This document shows positions 47,169 through 58,683 of a stretch of DNA of 64,000 nucleotides, one piece after another; position 1 is the first letter of the stretch, and the number at the start of each line of letters is the position of its first letter. The DNA comes from Mesostigma viride (taxonomy: Eukaryota > Streptophyta > Mesostigmatophyceae > Mesostigmatales > Mesostigmataceae). The position numbers were made by a program, and so were the translations under genes. Location: NCBI GenBank assembly GCA_009746045.1, contig RPFO01000022.1:4094622-4158621 (forward strand). Reading direction: 5' to 3'. The notes beneath the pieces were generated by a model. It was not told the origin of the DNA and ran no database searches. It saw only the letters and a program-made list of their open reading frames with translations.

Positions 47169-48733
47169 GGAACCTCGGCTTCTACGCATTGCGCTCATGC
47201 TTGAAAGCAGAGTCCTCCCACTTTGTTGCCACCCGGGCCAGACTAATGTAAGAAGTCATCCCAGGAGACTGTGTTTCACGATGGTGGTGGCCCTTTCCTA
47301 TGGGGTCGTGAACACCGTGTAAATTAGTTAATGGGGTCAGCTTGCTCGGGTCGGCAGAAGACGCGCTGGTTGGCTGAGCGCGGCCTATATGAATGCCACT
47401 TGTCGCCAGTTTTCAGCAAAAAGGGCGGGCATGACTGAGTCAGGGAGAGAGAGGACACAAGGGCTCGCAACACAAGCTCCTGGAAGCTCGTGACAATGAG
47501 CGCCCAGGTGTCCCGTTGACTAGCACCCATTGCTGCCAGGGCTTTCATGTCAGGTGCTGGAAAGGCACATGAATCTTGACATCGGTACGTTCCGCTTTGA
47601 ATGAGCCAGGGGATGAGGCGCCAGAACCATCCAGGCTGCAAATGAGCAGTCACATGCAACAGCAATTAAGGGCGATCAGATTCTTGACCCTGGCATGTTA
47701 ACCAGTAAGACTCAAGGATTAAGAGTACTTGAACTGTGTGGCTCATGCAGCCTACTACTGGCTACGTATACTGAGTCAGCGCACCTGCCAGTTATTTACT
47801 CCCGACCACTGTTGGACTTAGTGCATGCCTGCAGTAGAATGCCGGACTCTTGAGTCGTGCATACTGTTGATTTCTGGCCGCCTGCGCTGGTTGTCTCCTT
47901 CATAATGTTGATAGCAGCCATATGCATGTATTGATATGCATGTTATTTGAGGAGATAACCAGCGCAGGCCAGAAATCGGCGCAGCCATGTATGTCGCTTG
48001 CTTTCGAGCATGCATGATCAAACGCAGGTGTCTCTGCCCCTCTTGTCGTGCATCACACAGGGATGGAAATCAATGGAAGAGTTCCATGTTCCCCCACGGG
48101 ACCGCATGTAATTATTTAATTTATCTAAAACTTGTAGCTTCAACTCCAGCCAGCGTTTTTTTGAAATCATTGTGCTGAATTATAATGAATACTAATTTGT
48201 CCTGCCAGTATCCAACACTACGTACCTAAAACAGTTAAGAACCCTTGTTGCCAATGGCCACTAACCGATGTACACCAGCAATATCGTTTTCCATGACACT
48301 CAAGCTCTCACTTACTTGCCTGGGATGACCATGGACTAAAATAGCAGCATATGCTAGGCTTGACCTTGTCCGCTCTCATGGCAGATGTGTGCGCAGCCCA
48401 AAAGGTGGACACGGGACTCCTTCCTTCCAAATCACTTTCAGTCCAGCAGAACCAACATGAAAAGGCTGATAGTTTGTCTGAAGGTTTTCTCGGCAAAATC
48501 AAGGGGGGTAGTGCGCCTTGAATAATGATGGGCCAACTGTATACCGCATTGCCCCAGCTTGCTCTGGAAAGCTGTCCACCAACCGTGATATGTGCCACGG
48601 CGCCGAAATCAGCTCGTTCTGAAATCGATCCATCAGCTCTAGCGGTAGACCAGGATTGGGAAGTTTCCAATCCGAGGCTGTAATGGCCGTTTAGGGAAAT
48701 AACTTCCATGTGAATGCCATGAAGCCTGTCCCT
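47169..48733. other. Spacer between the LRR and V-ATPase subunit e genes
   Basis: Apart from the MITE at 47868-47980 I see no firm gene. Two minus-strand open stretches (47324-47642, preceded by an atttgcag acceptor-like site, and 48308-48709) might be exons or 3' UTR, but lack recognisable domains. Confidence 0.35.
47868..47980. mobile_element. MITE with GATTTCTGGCC terminal inverted repeats
   Basis: Left end gatttctggccgcctgcgct with ggttgtctcc; right end ggagataaccagcgcaggcc with agaaatc, its near-complement. About 110 bp, the smallest complete-looking member of the dispersed family. Confidence 0.75.
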
Positions 48734-48803
48734 TTACTCCCTTACGTATGTGAGGACTGGCGTTACTAGCGGCTTCATTTGTGCAAGATACACAATGGCC
48801 CAC
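48734..48803 (-). CDS. VHA-e: Subunit e exon 3
   Basis: Acceptor atgtgcag; encodes LWAIVYLAQMKPLVTPVLTY and VRE, then TAA. Carries the family signature at the end of the second membrane helix. Confidence 0.93.
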
Positions 48804-49321
48804 CTGCACATAGCAAATATCGGTTGAAAAGGCAAGACGGGATGTCAGCCGCTGAATGGCTCTCCGAAGGCAAAAGCAACAGACACGGCAACGAATCGAC
48901 GCCGGGAAATGGTCAAAGGAGATGGGAAGTAATTAATACTTACAAGATCCAACAGGAGACCGCAGCGCATACCACCAGCGCTTGATGCAACCTGGAAAAC
49001 ATTAAGTGATGGGAAAGTTGAGGGAATAACACAAAACAACAGAAGGTACCGTGAGAACGACTGACGGAAAATACAAGCTACCGCTCATTCATCCCCGTGA
49101 CTGGTTTAGGATGTCACGGGCTACCGTATGTTATTGCAGGGTACCATGAACAAAGCATAATCATACTTTCGCAGACTATTATTAGCGATTCGCCTATGAC
49201 ATTTCACAGGTGGTTCCACTTACGTTTTCCCGCCTGGTGACTTCGATCCAACAAGGGCAACCAGAGCGCACCCCAAAACCCCCAGGGCCACGAACATGAG
49301 AGTGCCCAGGAAAAAAGCCAT
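48734..49321 (-). CDS. VHA-e: V-type H+-ATPase subunit e (3 exons, complete)
   Basis: Exons 49224-49321, 48944-48991 and 48734-48803 (donors gtaagt, acceptors ccag and gcag) join in frame to 71 residues. They run MAFFLGTLMFVALGVLGCAL, then a loop SKSPGGKT, then LHQALVVCAAVSCWIL, WAIVYLAQMKPLVTPVLT and YVRE. Length, two membrane segments and the signature WAIVYLAQMxPL match subunit e (Vma9, ATP6V0E), closest in form to plant VHA-e. The protein is part of the membrane Vo sector of the proton pump that acidifies vacuoles and endomembranes. An upstream in-frame ATG at 49402 exists but would add a non-family extension, so I chose the family start. A hAT-like element sits about 310 bp upstream. Confidence 0.93.
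48944..48991 (-). CDS. VHA-e: Subunit e exon 2
   Basis: 48-bp micro-exon between ttttccag and gtaagtatt. Read in the frame set by exon 1 it gives TLHQALVVCAAVSCWI, the start of the second membrane segment. Another frame is open too, but only this one matches the family. Confidence 0.92.
49224..49321 (-). CDS. VHA-e: Subunit e exon 1
   Basis: Start codon and first membrane segment (FFLGTLMFVALGVLGCALVA). Ends in phase 2 at donor gtaagtgg. Confidence 0.93.
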
Positions 49322-49630
49322 TTTTTGCGGCTCACAGCCGAGTCCACCCCGAGTATCGATTAAATATCGTGAGTCTTCTAAATGAGGCGCTACAAGGAAC
49401 AACGACTAAATATCGATGTTCTCAGGGCTCGCCTCTCACGGCCACAATAGCGTGGCTGGCTTGGCAACCATAAAGCCCAACCTCCCAACGAGCATGGCTG
49501 TCTCCCATCGCGGAGCGAGCAATGCCACTGACCGCGTGAAGGCAGGGGCGCACGACCCACAGGGTGCTGGACGGAACCAGGTTTGCAAGTTGTGAAGTGG
49601 GCACTGGGCACTGGGCACTGGGCAGTACTG

Positions 49631-50439
49631 TAGGGCTGGCACATCCGCCGCATACCGAACACGGACATGTTCGGGCGAATACCGAACATGTGGTCGGCTG
49701 GTCGATACGTGGTACCTCTTACCCTAACGATATTCCTATTGGTTCAAGGTTAATTGATTGGTTAATAGAAAATACCCATTTACCCTTGCCATTTACCCGG
49801 AAAAAAATACCGAACATGTGCGGTGTTCGGGTCGGCAAAAATGTTCGGCCGAACATGTGCTGTTCGGGTTCGGGTCACCTGGAAACTTACAGAACATGTT
49901 CGTGTCCGTATTCGGGTCACCCTGGGAACCGGGCGAACATGTTCGCCTCTGACCCGGACTGTACCGAACATTTTCTGGCGGAATCCCTGTAGTACCATCC
50001 AGTGATCCGACTAGGCAACGCTTCTCTGATGAAAAAGCGGCCTAGATTAGTCCGCCGACACGCTGGCAAGAGCAAAGTTGTACGGTAGTAGAATTGTCTA
50101 ACCACGACCGGACTATTTAGGTAATGATTACGTAATCATTATTAGGTAATTTATTGCGTATTATGAAAAGTGACAACAAACTATGTATAGTTTCTCACTT
50201 ATTTTAATTTATTTAATGAATTGTTCGTGTTCGGTAAAATGTTCGGGTAATGTTCGGGTTCGGGTTCGGGTCACTGAATCCTAAACAGTACATGTTCGTG
50301 TTCGTGTTCGGGTCACCTGGCCGGGAGTGTACCGAACATGTTCGGCGTGTTCGGGTTCGGGTACCGACTCTCCCAAGGCCGGCCGGTGCCGTTCGTGTTC
50401 GTGTCCGGGTCAAGAAAAGACCCGGATGTGCCAGCCCTA
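49631..50439. mobile_element. hAT-like MITE upstream of subunit e
   Basis: Terminal inverted repeat TAGGGCTGGCACATCCG at 49631-49647 with its complement at 50423-50439. The subterminal regions are packed with ttcgggttcgggt and gaacatgttcg words, the pattern of many hAT ends. Flanks share ctgggcagt but no exact 8-bp duplication directly abuts both ends. There is no transposase in the 809 bp. Confidence 0.8.
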
Positions 50440-51240
50440 CTGGGCAGTCACCTGCAACGTTTTCTGGCGTCCGAGAAGCCAGTTGTCTTGTGTCCGGCCC
50501 GACAGGTTCCTCCGTCGGTGTACGGTAAGCTTGTTGAACTTTCAGTTTAGTTTACTGCAGTGCGAAATCTGCGAACTTCCCCCCTGGATGAGCCCCCCTA
50601 ATCCGGGCGATTGGTGTTCCGTCATCCAGGGCCCTTACTTATGGGGCCACCCGCTACTGTACCGTCGGCTCACTAACAGACGAGGCAGGGGCTCTACAGT
50701 ACTGTACAGGCCGGCTACTGCAAATGCCCCTTCAAAACTAAAAAAGTGCCCCCCCCTGCCCCCCCCCCCGGGTCTCGCGTTGAACTGTACTGTATCTTCA
50801 TGCGGTCGTCGCCTACAGTCATACTAAAATTACAGTACTGTACAGTCTGTAAAAAGACGTGACAAAACAGGCCAATTGAACAGGCCATGCCCCCCAAACG
50901 GCAAGTTTTTGGCTGTGCGCAGTAGCGCGCGGAATAACAATGTGGGCAGGATGTGGGGTTTATTTATGTGTAGAACGAGCAAAGTGCTAGCCCAGTCATG
51001 CGATGACAAAATGACATGACAAAATGTAGTTGGAAGTACGAAATGTACCTACGGACAAGACAAAAGGAGACGAATTGTACGATAAACAGGGATCGACGAG
51101 ACGGCATGAGCCGGCAATACGTACGGGTCCATAAACGGAATAGGACGGCATGCGCCAGGGCCACTGGGATGGCGAACGGGTCGGGCTGCGCAGGCACGCG
51201 GCGCCAACGTGCACCCGCGAAATACCACGTAACTGACGCG
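50440..51240. other. Spacer without recognised gene
   Basis: A short open stretch ending at gtaagct (about 50460-50523; ASEKPVVLCPARQVPPSVY) could be an exon but has no supporting partner. The rest shows nothing. Confidence 0.3.
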
Positions 51241-51254
51241 AGTAGGGCCCGTAA

Positions 51255-51800
51255 TTGAACCGGTGCGCAACGACAAGTGCCAGCAGCGGCAACACATGGG
51301 CGCCAGCAAGCTCCAGGAGCTGGCCGAGGACCACCGCCAGGCCCAGCAACGGGAGGTCACCGACCGCGCTCGCCGCGAGTGCCGAGTGGTGCTGCGTCGC
51401 TTCCCCCAGAAGCCAGGTGAGACGTCAACCTCTCTTGCCGACGAGCTCAAGGACCAGCTCCTTACCCTCATGGGCCTGGTAGGTGAGGTAGAACTGCGTG
51501 GGTGTCACCGCCTTCCCCACTCACGGGACAAGGCGGCTCCCCGCCACCAGTCCTGCTCACCTTCCCCGGCCTCCCGTGAGGACAAGCAGCGGTTCCTCTC
51601 CCGTCGCAAGCGGTTGCACGACCTCACCTGGACGCTGGACGACAACCTGACCCGGCCCGCTCAGCAGTAGCAGCGACGCGACCTGTGGCCGGAATACCTC
51701 CGCCACAAGCAGGACCCCCAGAATTAAGCCCAAGGTGTACTGGCGGGGCGGGGACCTGATGATCAACCACAAGATGTGGACGCCCCCGGCGGGCTAGACT
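51255..51800 (+). mobile_element. LINE ORF1 remnant, plus strand
   Basis: Encodes a coiled-coil or nucleic-acid-binding ORF1 fragment (ELAEDHRQAQQREVTDRARR, TSTSLADELKDQLLTLMGLV, FLSRRKRLHDLTWTLDDNLT, then RRDLWPEYLRHKQDP after a stop at 51668-51670). A near-identical region lies on the minus strand at 52335-53280. Frame breaks show it is dead. Confidence 0.75.
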
Positions 51801-52334
51801 AGCTAATAGCCCTACTAGATTGTATCCCTTGGTAGTCACTGCCGCTACAGCTCCATGCTCAGAATATTTGCCTATCTGTGCCAACATACCTAGTCACGTG
51901 CATCGCTAACGCACGGTATACAACCAGCCATAGCCTAATTAGCTTAGTCCTTCGGTACAGCCATGCTACGTCCTGGCTATTCTGATCCCGACGTCCTGGC
52001 TATGACCAGATTACTTGCCCACGCTCCCTGTTATTATGCCATGCTCACATCATTGGGTCTTATTGCACCCACAGATTGCCGGATCGTTAGCGTGTCCGTT
52101 TAGCTAGCGTGCCGGAATGCAGCTGTGGCATGCCTTAGTAGGCATGAAGGAGACTGGGGGTCTCTGCCCTTTCTCGAGAAAGGGCATGCCCTTTCTGCAG
52201 ATCCTGTTGTGCACACACAGGGATTAAAAGCACTTCGGTGCTCCGTGACTCCCCAACGGATGGTGGCACAGCTAGGCTTGGCTGAGCACCATGGCGGCAG
52301 TGACTATACCAATGGATACAAGCTAGGGCTATTC
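51801..52334. other. Spacer between LINE fragments
   Basis: Contains one LINE 3'-end scrap (gtgctccgtgactccccaac, 52229-52248) and no gene. Confidence 0.45.
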
Positions 52335-52687
52335 TAGCCCGCAGGGGGCGTCCACATCTTGTGGTTGATCATCAGGTCCCCGCCCCTCCAGTACGTACAC
52401 CTTGGGCTTCTTGCGCCTAATGGCGGGTCCTGCTTGTGGCGGAGGTATTCAGGCCACAGGTCGCGTCGCTGCTGCTGCTGAGCGGGCGTCAGGTCGTCGT
52501 CCAGCGTCGATCCATGTGAGGTCGTGCAACCTCTTGCGACGAGAAAGTAACCGCTGCTTGTCCTTAGGACGGAGGGCATGCAAGGTGCATGAGCGGGACT
52601 GGTGGGTGAGCCGCCTTGTCCCCTTAGTGGGGAAGGCGGTGGCTGACCCACGCAGTCCTACTTCACCTACCAGGCCCATGAGGGTAA

Positions 52688-53065
52688 TTAATTAATTAAT
52701 TAATTAATTAATTAATTAATTAGACTCGTGCTCCCGTTGGGGAGTCACGGAGCATTAACCCCGATGGATGGATGGGTGGGTGCAAACAATCCTACCGGTC
52801 TAAGCTACTACATCTACCTACGGCATCTATCTAATGTTCAGCATTACTACCTACAACATCTAGATCTATATAGCACTGGTGTGCCTCCCACGGGTTTGCA
52901 TTCGCGGGCGCTTCCCCACAGGAGGGGGCTCGTTGTCCTCTATTAATTAATTAATTAATTAATTAGACTCGTGCACGATCCGTTGGGGAGTCACGTTGTC
53001 CTCTATGACCTGGGCCCACTTGGCCTTGTCCATCATCTTCGTCCAAATCACGGAGAGGCCTAGGT
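52688..53065 (-). mobile_element. 5'-truncated LINE nested in the ORF1 copy
   Basis: Encodes the ORF2 end LGLSVIWTKMMDKAKWAQVI, then 3' UTR with gtgctcccgttggggagtc, and an (AATT)n tail at 52684-52722. It is itself interrupted by a 50-bp insertion at 52944-52993. Confidence 0.82.
52944..52993 (-). mobile_element. 50-bp LINE 3'-end insertion with 13-bp target duplication
   Basis: Only the terminal bases (tgactccccaacggatcgtg, cacgagtct) and an (AATT)n tail were inserted. The flanking 13-bp repeat cgttgtcctctat lies at 52931-52943 and 52994-53006. The uninterrupted version is seen at about 55922-55936. Confidence 0.82.
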
Positions 53066-53344
53066 ATGAGGGTAAGGAGCTGGTCCTTGAGCTCGTCGGC
53101 AAGGGTGGTTGATGTCTCACGTACCTGGCTTCTGCCGGGGGGAAGCAACGCAGCTCCACCCGGCAGTCGCGGCGAGCGCGGTCGGTGGCCTCCCGTTCAG
53201 TTGTGCCCCGGCGCAAGTCTTCAACTTGCGCGCGCCAGGCACCGGCGCGGCGCGACCCGGACCTATGTGACACAACTGCTTGATTGAAGATGCAGGGCTT
53301 CTGGGACTATCCGTACTCCGCGCCCGCATGGTTGACAAGGACAA

Positions 53345-53550
53345 ATGGGCTACCATCTGCGATACAGTAAGCACCTTCCCGAGGGGTATGCTCCTGTTTT
53401 CTCCCCACGGGCCCCGCGGCCCGTTGCTAGCCAGGGTAGAAGTCCGCAGGTGGAGGTTATTGGTCCTGATGATAGCCGCTACACTACCGCCTCGTCTGCC
53501 ATTACAGTAGAGGACAGCTCGGATGAGGATTACATCCCCATCTAGTGCTT
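53345..53550 (+). mobile_element. LINE coding scrap ending DEDYIPI, plus strand
   Basis: Encodes VASQGRSPQVEVIGPDDSRY, then ITVEDSSDEDYIPI and a stop. The same segment occurs inverted at 59081-59240, there followed by a 3' UTR and an (ACTT)n tail. Confidence 0.7.
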
Positions 53551-53560
53551 AACGGTTGGT

Positions 53561-55334
53561 GTTAATCAGCCGGCCGTCCTAAATTTAGGACTTGGTCCTA
53601 AAAAGTCCTAAGGTCACTATAACCGAGGTACCGGGCAGGGGGGGTCACTATATGGTCCATACCCCCAGTGGACCGTGACCTCCAAGATGTACTCTACCCG
53701 TGATACCGGTACATCGTACCCGGATTCCGTACCGGGTACCGGGTAGATGCGCGGGAATGTACGTACCTCGACCAAAAATACAGAGATTTTGGGCCAAAAA
53801 AGTGGGTGCGGGAATGATGTGCGGCGGATATGGCGACCTGACAAATATGGGCGGCATTTTCACGTGAGCTTATCGTTTCGGGCGCCCAGTAGCAAGAACG
53901 AAAGCTTGGTACTTATGCTTAAAGGGTCTGAATTTGGTTACGAAATTATTTGCGTTTGCATGTGTAGCACGGCTGCTCAACATGAGTAGGTCACAGATCG
54001 CCTGCGCCCGGACGGTCGATTTTGAGCACAAACATGTCAGTGCGTGAGGAAACGTTGCCCGCACCAGGCCAGGCAGTTTTTGCGCTTGATTTTAATCGTA
54101 GTATAGAGTTTGGAAACGGTATATCTGACAAGGGAGCGCCCGGGCCTGGGTGTTCTTGCCCGAAGTTTACTGTCGACCATTTTACAGAACGTCAAGGCTG
54201 GGTAGCGAGCGCACGTGACAGGACTTGTCTTTCGATATCTCTTGGGCCTAGAACAATGCTCCGGCGTGTCTTACGTTACTTTCGAACCATTTTGTAAGTT
54301 TGGCTGCGTTCTTGTGCCGGTAAGCTGGCTGGCTGCGGATATCCGCGATTCTTAATGCATCCACCTGGACGTGGCGACGTAACAAGCAGGTGTGTGCCGG
54401 GTTCTCTCTGTGGTTAGGTGTAAGGGGTAGCGTAGTCGTAGCAGTAAGTGCCAGCCGGCTATGCCTGAAAGACAGGACAGTTTCTGTGCATGTACATGGC
54501 TTACGTAGTTGGTTTACGGCATGTACCTTCTATCGTCGCAATCTTCCTTGTTCGCTGCTGCTAAGTAACGCATGCTTCCCAGCTATGTTACGGTTGCGTT
54601 CATTATCAGCCATGGGCCCATTGCTTGCAGTTGTTCTAGCTGTTCTTGTGCTGCTTATATGTGATGCTTTTACAGCTCTCCCCCCCCCCCTAGAATGCAT
54701 GCAAAGTGTGGCATGTTGGATAGTGCCCTTTAACAACTTCATCTGGCTGCTACCTGTGTAAGTTGCCGTACAAATGTGGTGTCCTCTCCTTCCTGGGTGG
54801 TGGCCAGCATGCCCGTGACATTAAACAAGCTATGGTATATGCTTAGAGGGAGTTTGCCGTAAGGGGTGAGTCATGTTCAAGCCAGGCAACCTCAGCAACC
54901 ATACAACCTTATATTGCATGATCTGCCCCATCTGTGACACCGTTAGGCACGCGTATATATACGTGCAGCCACAGCACGGTACGGCCTTGTTATACGCTGC
55001 CCCACCTCCCCAAGGCCGCGTAGGGTCCCGTGGGGCCCTGAGGATTGGTAAGAAGCTCATGGGACTGTGTGGGTGGCGTGGTGATGGGTGATATACATGG
55101 TGGTCCTAAAAAGTCCTAGTTTCAATTTTGGGCCATTTTTTTCGTTCGAGGTCTGCCATGGGGCAGGGCCAGTTTTGGTACTAAACGTCGTTATTTGAAC
55201 CTAGGTCTTTGATAGAAATTTAAAAACTATATTATTTCTCAGTGGCACAAATGCCGGGGTCAAATATTACTGTTTACATGATTAAATACGCATTCCCCAG
55301 CGTCCTAAATTTAGGACTTTTTGCAGGCTTTTGG
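53561..55334. other. Spacer with palindromic cctaaatttagg words
   Basis: The word gtcctaaatttaggact occurs at about 53577 and 55302, and ggtcctaaaaagtccta at about 53596 and 55103, hinting at a diverged transposon between them. An open stretch at 54390-54761 has one hydrophobic segment (MGPLLAVVLAVLVLLICDAF) but no family match. Confidence 0.4.
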
Positions 55335-55470
55335 ACATTGGGGGATGATGCAGACGATATTTGTTTAAACTTTTGTGTAATTATTTTTCTAATGAGATTA
55401 GCATAGTACGTACTCCGTGGCATGCCTTTGCGCATGACACGCAAGTACTTACTTACTTACTTACGTAAGT
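55335..55470 (+). mobile_element. LINE family 2 3' UTR with (ACTT)n tail
   Basis: gatgatgcagacgatatttg, ctaatgagattagcatagta and catgcctttgcgcatgacac lead to a (TTAC)n tail. The same sequence lies inverted at 58887-59068. Confidence 0.75.
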
Positions 55471-55669
55471 CTTCAAGCTCCTGGAGCCGTTTCATAGCGA
55501 TTGCGTCGGTCAGGTTGAGGCGGTCGCTGTCCGCGCAGCAGGTCCGCATAGGAGATCCGGCGGGAGGTCGCCAGCATCCTGCCGGGGTGGCTGGGATGCG
55601 ATGGTGGTCGTCTGCTCCGCTATCTTTCAAGGGACCTATGCGGCCAGGGCCTCGGTGTGGGCTGTGATT

Positions 55670-56490
55670 AATTAATTACTTAATTAGACTCGTGCTCCCG
55701 TTGGGGAGTCACGGAGCATTAACCCCGATGGATGGATGGATGGGTGCAAACAGTCCTACCGGTCTAATCTATCTACATCAGCTACCTACGACATCTATCT
55801 AACAGTGCTCATTCTAACGTACTACAACATCTATCTAGACAGCCGCACGCTGCCCTAGGGGAGCTGTCTGGCTTGCCTCCCACGGGTTTGCACACGCGGG
55901 TGCTTCCCCACTGGGGGGGGCTCGTTGTCCTCTATGACCTCAGTGGGCCCACTTGGCCTTGTCCATCATCTTCTTCCAAATCACGGAGAGGCCTAGGCCC
56001 CCCATGCCCTCTACTAGCTGTTCTTTGAAGGTGCGGGCCTTGCGGCGTCTAACATCACTGGGCCCAGCCCACGTCAGGAGGTGCCGGCCAGCCAGGCTGA
56101 GCTGATCGCAGTCCTGCGGGGGGGCCACGTGAGGTGTCTACCTGGTCGGGTGCGAGCTAGGTGCCCTACTAGCTGCAGGCCTCGCTGCTTAATGGTGCTG
56201 GTGATATATGGCATGCCCTGGTACAGGTCCTCATTGAGGACATGAGCAGCATATCCTACTCTGAAAATGGAACGCAGCATGTTGGTGACCGCGCCGTCCA
56301 GCTTGCGGGCCAGGTCGGCGGTGAGGGTCCACGTCTCGGCCCCATACGTGAGAACAGGGAGGACGAGGACCTTGAACAGGTCCTGTTTCTCGATCTTGCC
56401 CAGGGGCTTGCGCCACAGGGCCCGGTACTGGCGTGGGCTGTGATGGCTTCAAGCTTATTCATGAGCACGCCACGTACACTTGCCCTCCAC
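55670..56490 (-). mobile_element. LINE 3' portion with UTR and (AATT)n tail
   Basis: Minus strand: DLFKVLVLPVLTYG-type block (in one frame), LDGAVTNMLRSIFRVGYAAH, GLQLVGHLARTRPGRH, then LGLSVIWKKMMDKAKWAH and a 3' UTR of about 240 bp to the tail at 55670-55685. These are the usual post-reverse-transcriptase blocks of L1/Jockey-like LINE ORF2. Several frameshifts. Confidence 0.85.
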
Positions 56491-57200
56491 CTGGTTTAGT
56501 TAGGCGAGAGACAAGTGCAGCGTGCGTCTTGATCAGATCTATGCCTGCGTCGCGGTGTGCAGCGCTGTGAACTGAGGTTAAGAGCTTGTGGACCGGACCT
56601 TGGTTTCCACATTGGAGGCCCGGGCCTCCGCCGTGTTGAGCGTTGTATTCAGCGAGGTCAGCTTCTCGGCCAACCGGCCAGGTCACGTGCTCCTCAGCAC
56701 TGAGCGGGGAAGGCGGAGGGCCTCCAGATTCATCTCACCTTGATAAGGCCCATGCGGCCAAGGATTTCTTTCTCAAACGCCTGTGCAAGCTTCGTGAACG
56801 GAGTTCTCACCTTCCACCAGGTCGAAGTTCTTGGGCGATGACGCTAGGGCTGCGCTTGTAGAGCTCGGCCTCCTCGCGGAGGTCGAGCGTCTGCGGCTGC
56901 TTGAGCTGTGCTGCGACGGCGGAGGTGGTGGAGGTGGTGTGTTGCTTCAGCATGTCCGCCCAGGTTTAAGGGTGGGAGGAGCATCGTCGGCAGGGCCAGC
57001 AAGTGCTGGCCGGGCGGCAATGTCCTTCACCGCCTGGGCGGTAATGTCCTTCACCGCCTGGGCGGTGAAGCCTGCGGTGTTTTGCAGGCACTCGATGGCG
57101 ATGGCGTTGTACTGGAGGCGCTTGTCGATGTCACGGAGCCATGGGCGGTGATGGCATCGGTGGAGGCGGTGGTGGGGGTGGAGGCGAGCAGGGTTGACGT
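56490..57200. other. Degenerate sequence between two LINE copies
   Basis: Contains a duplicated aatgtccttcaccgcctggg block (57020-57065). No gene recognised; probably LINE-derived. Confidence 0.35.
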
Positions 57201-57880
57201 GGTGGTGGCTTTCAAGATGGTGCTGGTGATAAGCGGCATGCCGAGGTACAAGTCCTCCTAGCTTGCGGACATGAGCAGCGTATCCCACACGGAAAATTGA
57301 CCGCAGCACATGTGTTGGTGACCGCGCCATCCAGCTTTTTGGCAAGGTCGGTGGTGAGTGCCCACATCTCGGCCGGGCCGTACGTGAGAACAGGGAGGAC
57401 CAGGACCTTGAACAGGTCCTGTTTCTCAAGCTTGCCCATGGGCTTGCGCCACAGGGCCCTGTATTGGCGTCAAGCGTGCCAGGCGATCTAGGGAGATAAC
57501 GGCAGGCTCGAGCTACCATGGTCCGGATTCTCCCGATTTCTGGCCTACGCTGGTTGTCTCCTTGATACGGAGGTCCACGTCGGCCTCGCGGCTGGGGAGC
57601 TACCCAGCAACTTGACGCGGTCCCGATACTGGACTCAAGAGCCATCAAGGAGACAGAGGTCGGGTGTTGGCTGACATGAGCCCAACCGCCAGCGGCCTCG
57701 GTCTTCTTGCTGACCACGAGCCCACCCACTCGGGGCTCCATTGCGCACGAGGCAGTCAAGCCACGTCTGCACGTGCTCAGTGTCCTCGAAGAGGATGGTG
57801 TCGTCTGCACAGATGATTTCCGCTAGCCGAATCTCCGTGTCCGCCAGTACAAGTGCTGTATGCACCTGGAAGAATAACAA
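57200..57880 (-). mobile_element. LINE reverse-transcriptase remnant
   Basis: Minus strand: IICADDTILFEDTEHVQTWL (catalytic ADD motif with Cys before it), RVGGLVVSKKTEAAGG in a shifted frame, then GKLEKQDLFKVLVLPVLTYG and AKKLDGAVTN. A dispersed-repeat end (about 57497-57575) interrupts it. The segment 57300-57470 duplicates 56270-56440. Confidence 0.85.
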
Positions 57881-57998
57881 TGCATTCCCTGTTATTTTAA
57901 AAGTGACGCAGATATAGCTGTAGAAACCGCAACATAATCAGTGGGCCATCTTCTATCAACGAGATAACCAGCATAGGCCAGAATCGACCGTCGAGGCC

Positions 57999-58683
57999 AG
58001 TCGGGGTAAAATTGGCTCCAGAGTTCTCAATTCTCAAATTCTCAGAGGGCGGGGGCCGAGATTAATTAAGAGGCACCTTGAAATTAAATAAGAGGCATGA
58101 CTCTATCGAGATATATGTTCGGACGTTAATTTCTATTGGCGTGAATTTGTAGTATTGTACGAAAACATATCGAGGGTGACGGAAAGAAGGATTTATGTTC
58201 CAATTCAATTCAATGCACTACGGTATTGGACGGAGTTCCCGGTCTGGCAAGCGGATTTTGGATCTGACGTTCAGGGCGGGGGCTCCAGAGTTCTCAATTC
58301 TCAAATTCTCAGAGGGCGGGGGCTGAGGTTGACTGGTAGTACTGTACGATGGTGTTGGACGGAATTTCGGTCAGCGTTGCGGACTTTGCATCTCACGTTG
58401 TACATGGAAAAGAGCCATTGCGTCGCGCTGTGCTGTGGCGAACTTATTCTCCGCCGTCGGATGGCACCGTCGATGCTCGTCGATGAACCCAACGCAAGCC
58501 ATGTACCAAAATAAGTACAAAACAGCGCGGCGGCATCTTGCAGCGAGTTTGGTAAGTTACAGAACTTGAAGCCCGGCGACTCCGCGTCAAGCAGTCCGCA
58601 GGTAGTCCGCCGGCGTGAATGAAGTGAGAATTTTGAGAATTTGAGAGTTTGAGAGTTCGGCACATCCTAGTCGGGGTAAAATT
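57999..58683. mobile_element. Fold-back element with TCTCAAATTCTC inverted ends
   Basis: The 15-bp direct repeat agtcggggtaaaatt at 57999-58013 and 58669-58683 flanks a unit starting ggctccagagttctcaattc and ending with the imperfect complement (gagaattttgagaatttgag). The start block is repeated directly at 58281-58323. No coding capacity seen. Confidence 0.6.

Larger units (their letters stand above)
52335..53290 (-). mobile_element. LINE ORF1 copy split by a nested LINE insertion
   Basis: Minus-strand ORF1 runs from about 53290 (REATDRARRDCRVELRCFPP, LADELKDQLLTL) to 53066, is interrupted by inserted sequence, and resumes at 52687 down to 52335 (TPAQQQQRRDLWPEYLRHKQ, WRGGDLMINHKMWTPPAG). 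The border repeat atgagggtaa occurs at 52678-52687 and 53066-53075, as expected for a target duplication. Confidence 0.82.

Noticed and set aside
47324-47665. 113-codon minus-strand frame with acceptor-like atttgcag
   Set aside because: Phase does not join any nearby exon and no family is recognised; left as unassigned.
48308-48709. 134-codon minus-strand frame downstream of subunit e
   Set aside because: The subunit e gene closes with a family-typical end and stop at 48734. The frame has no recognisable domain and may be 3' UTR.
54390-54761. Plus-strand frame with a hydrophobic stretch
   Set aside because: No homology, no splice partner, and it lies in transposon-rich DNA.
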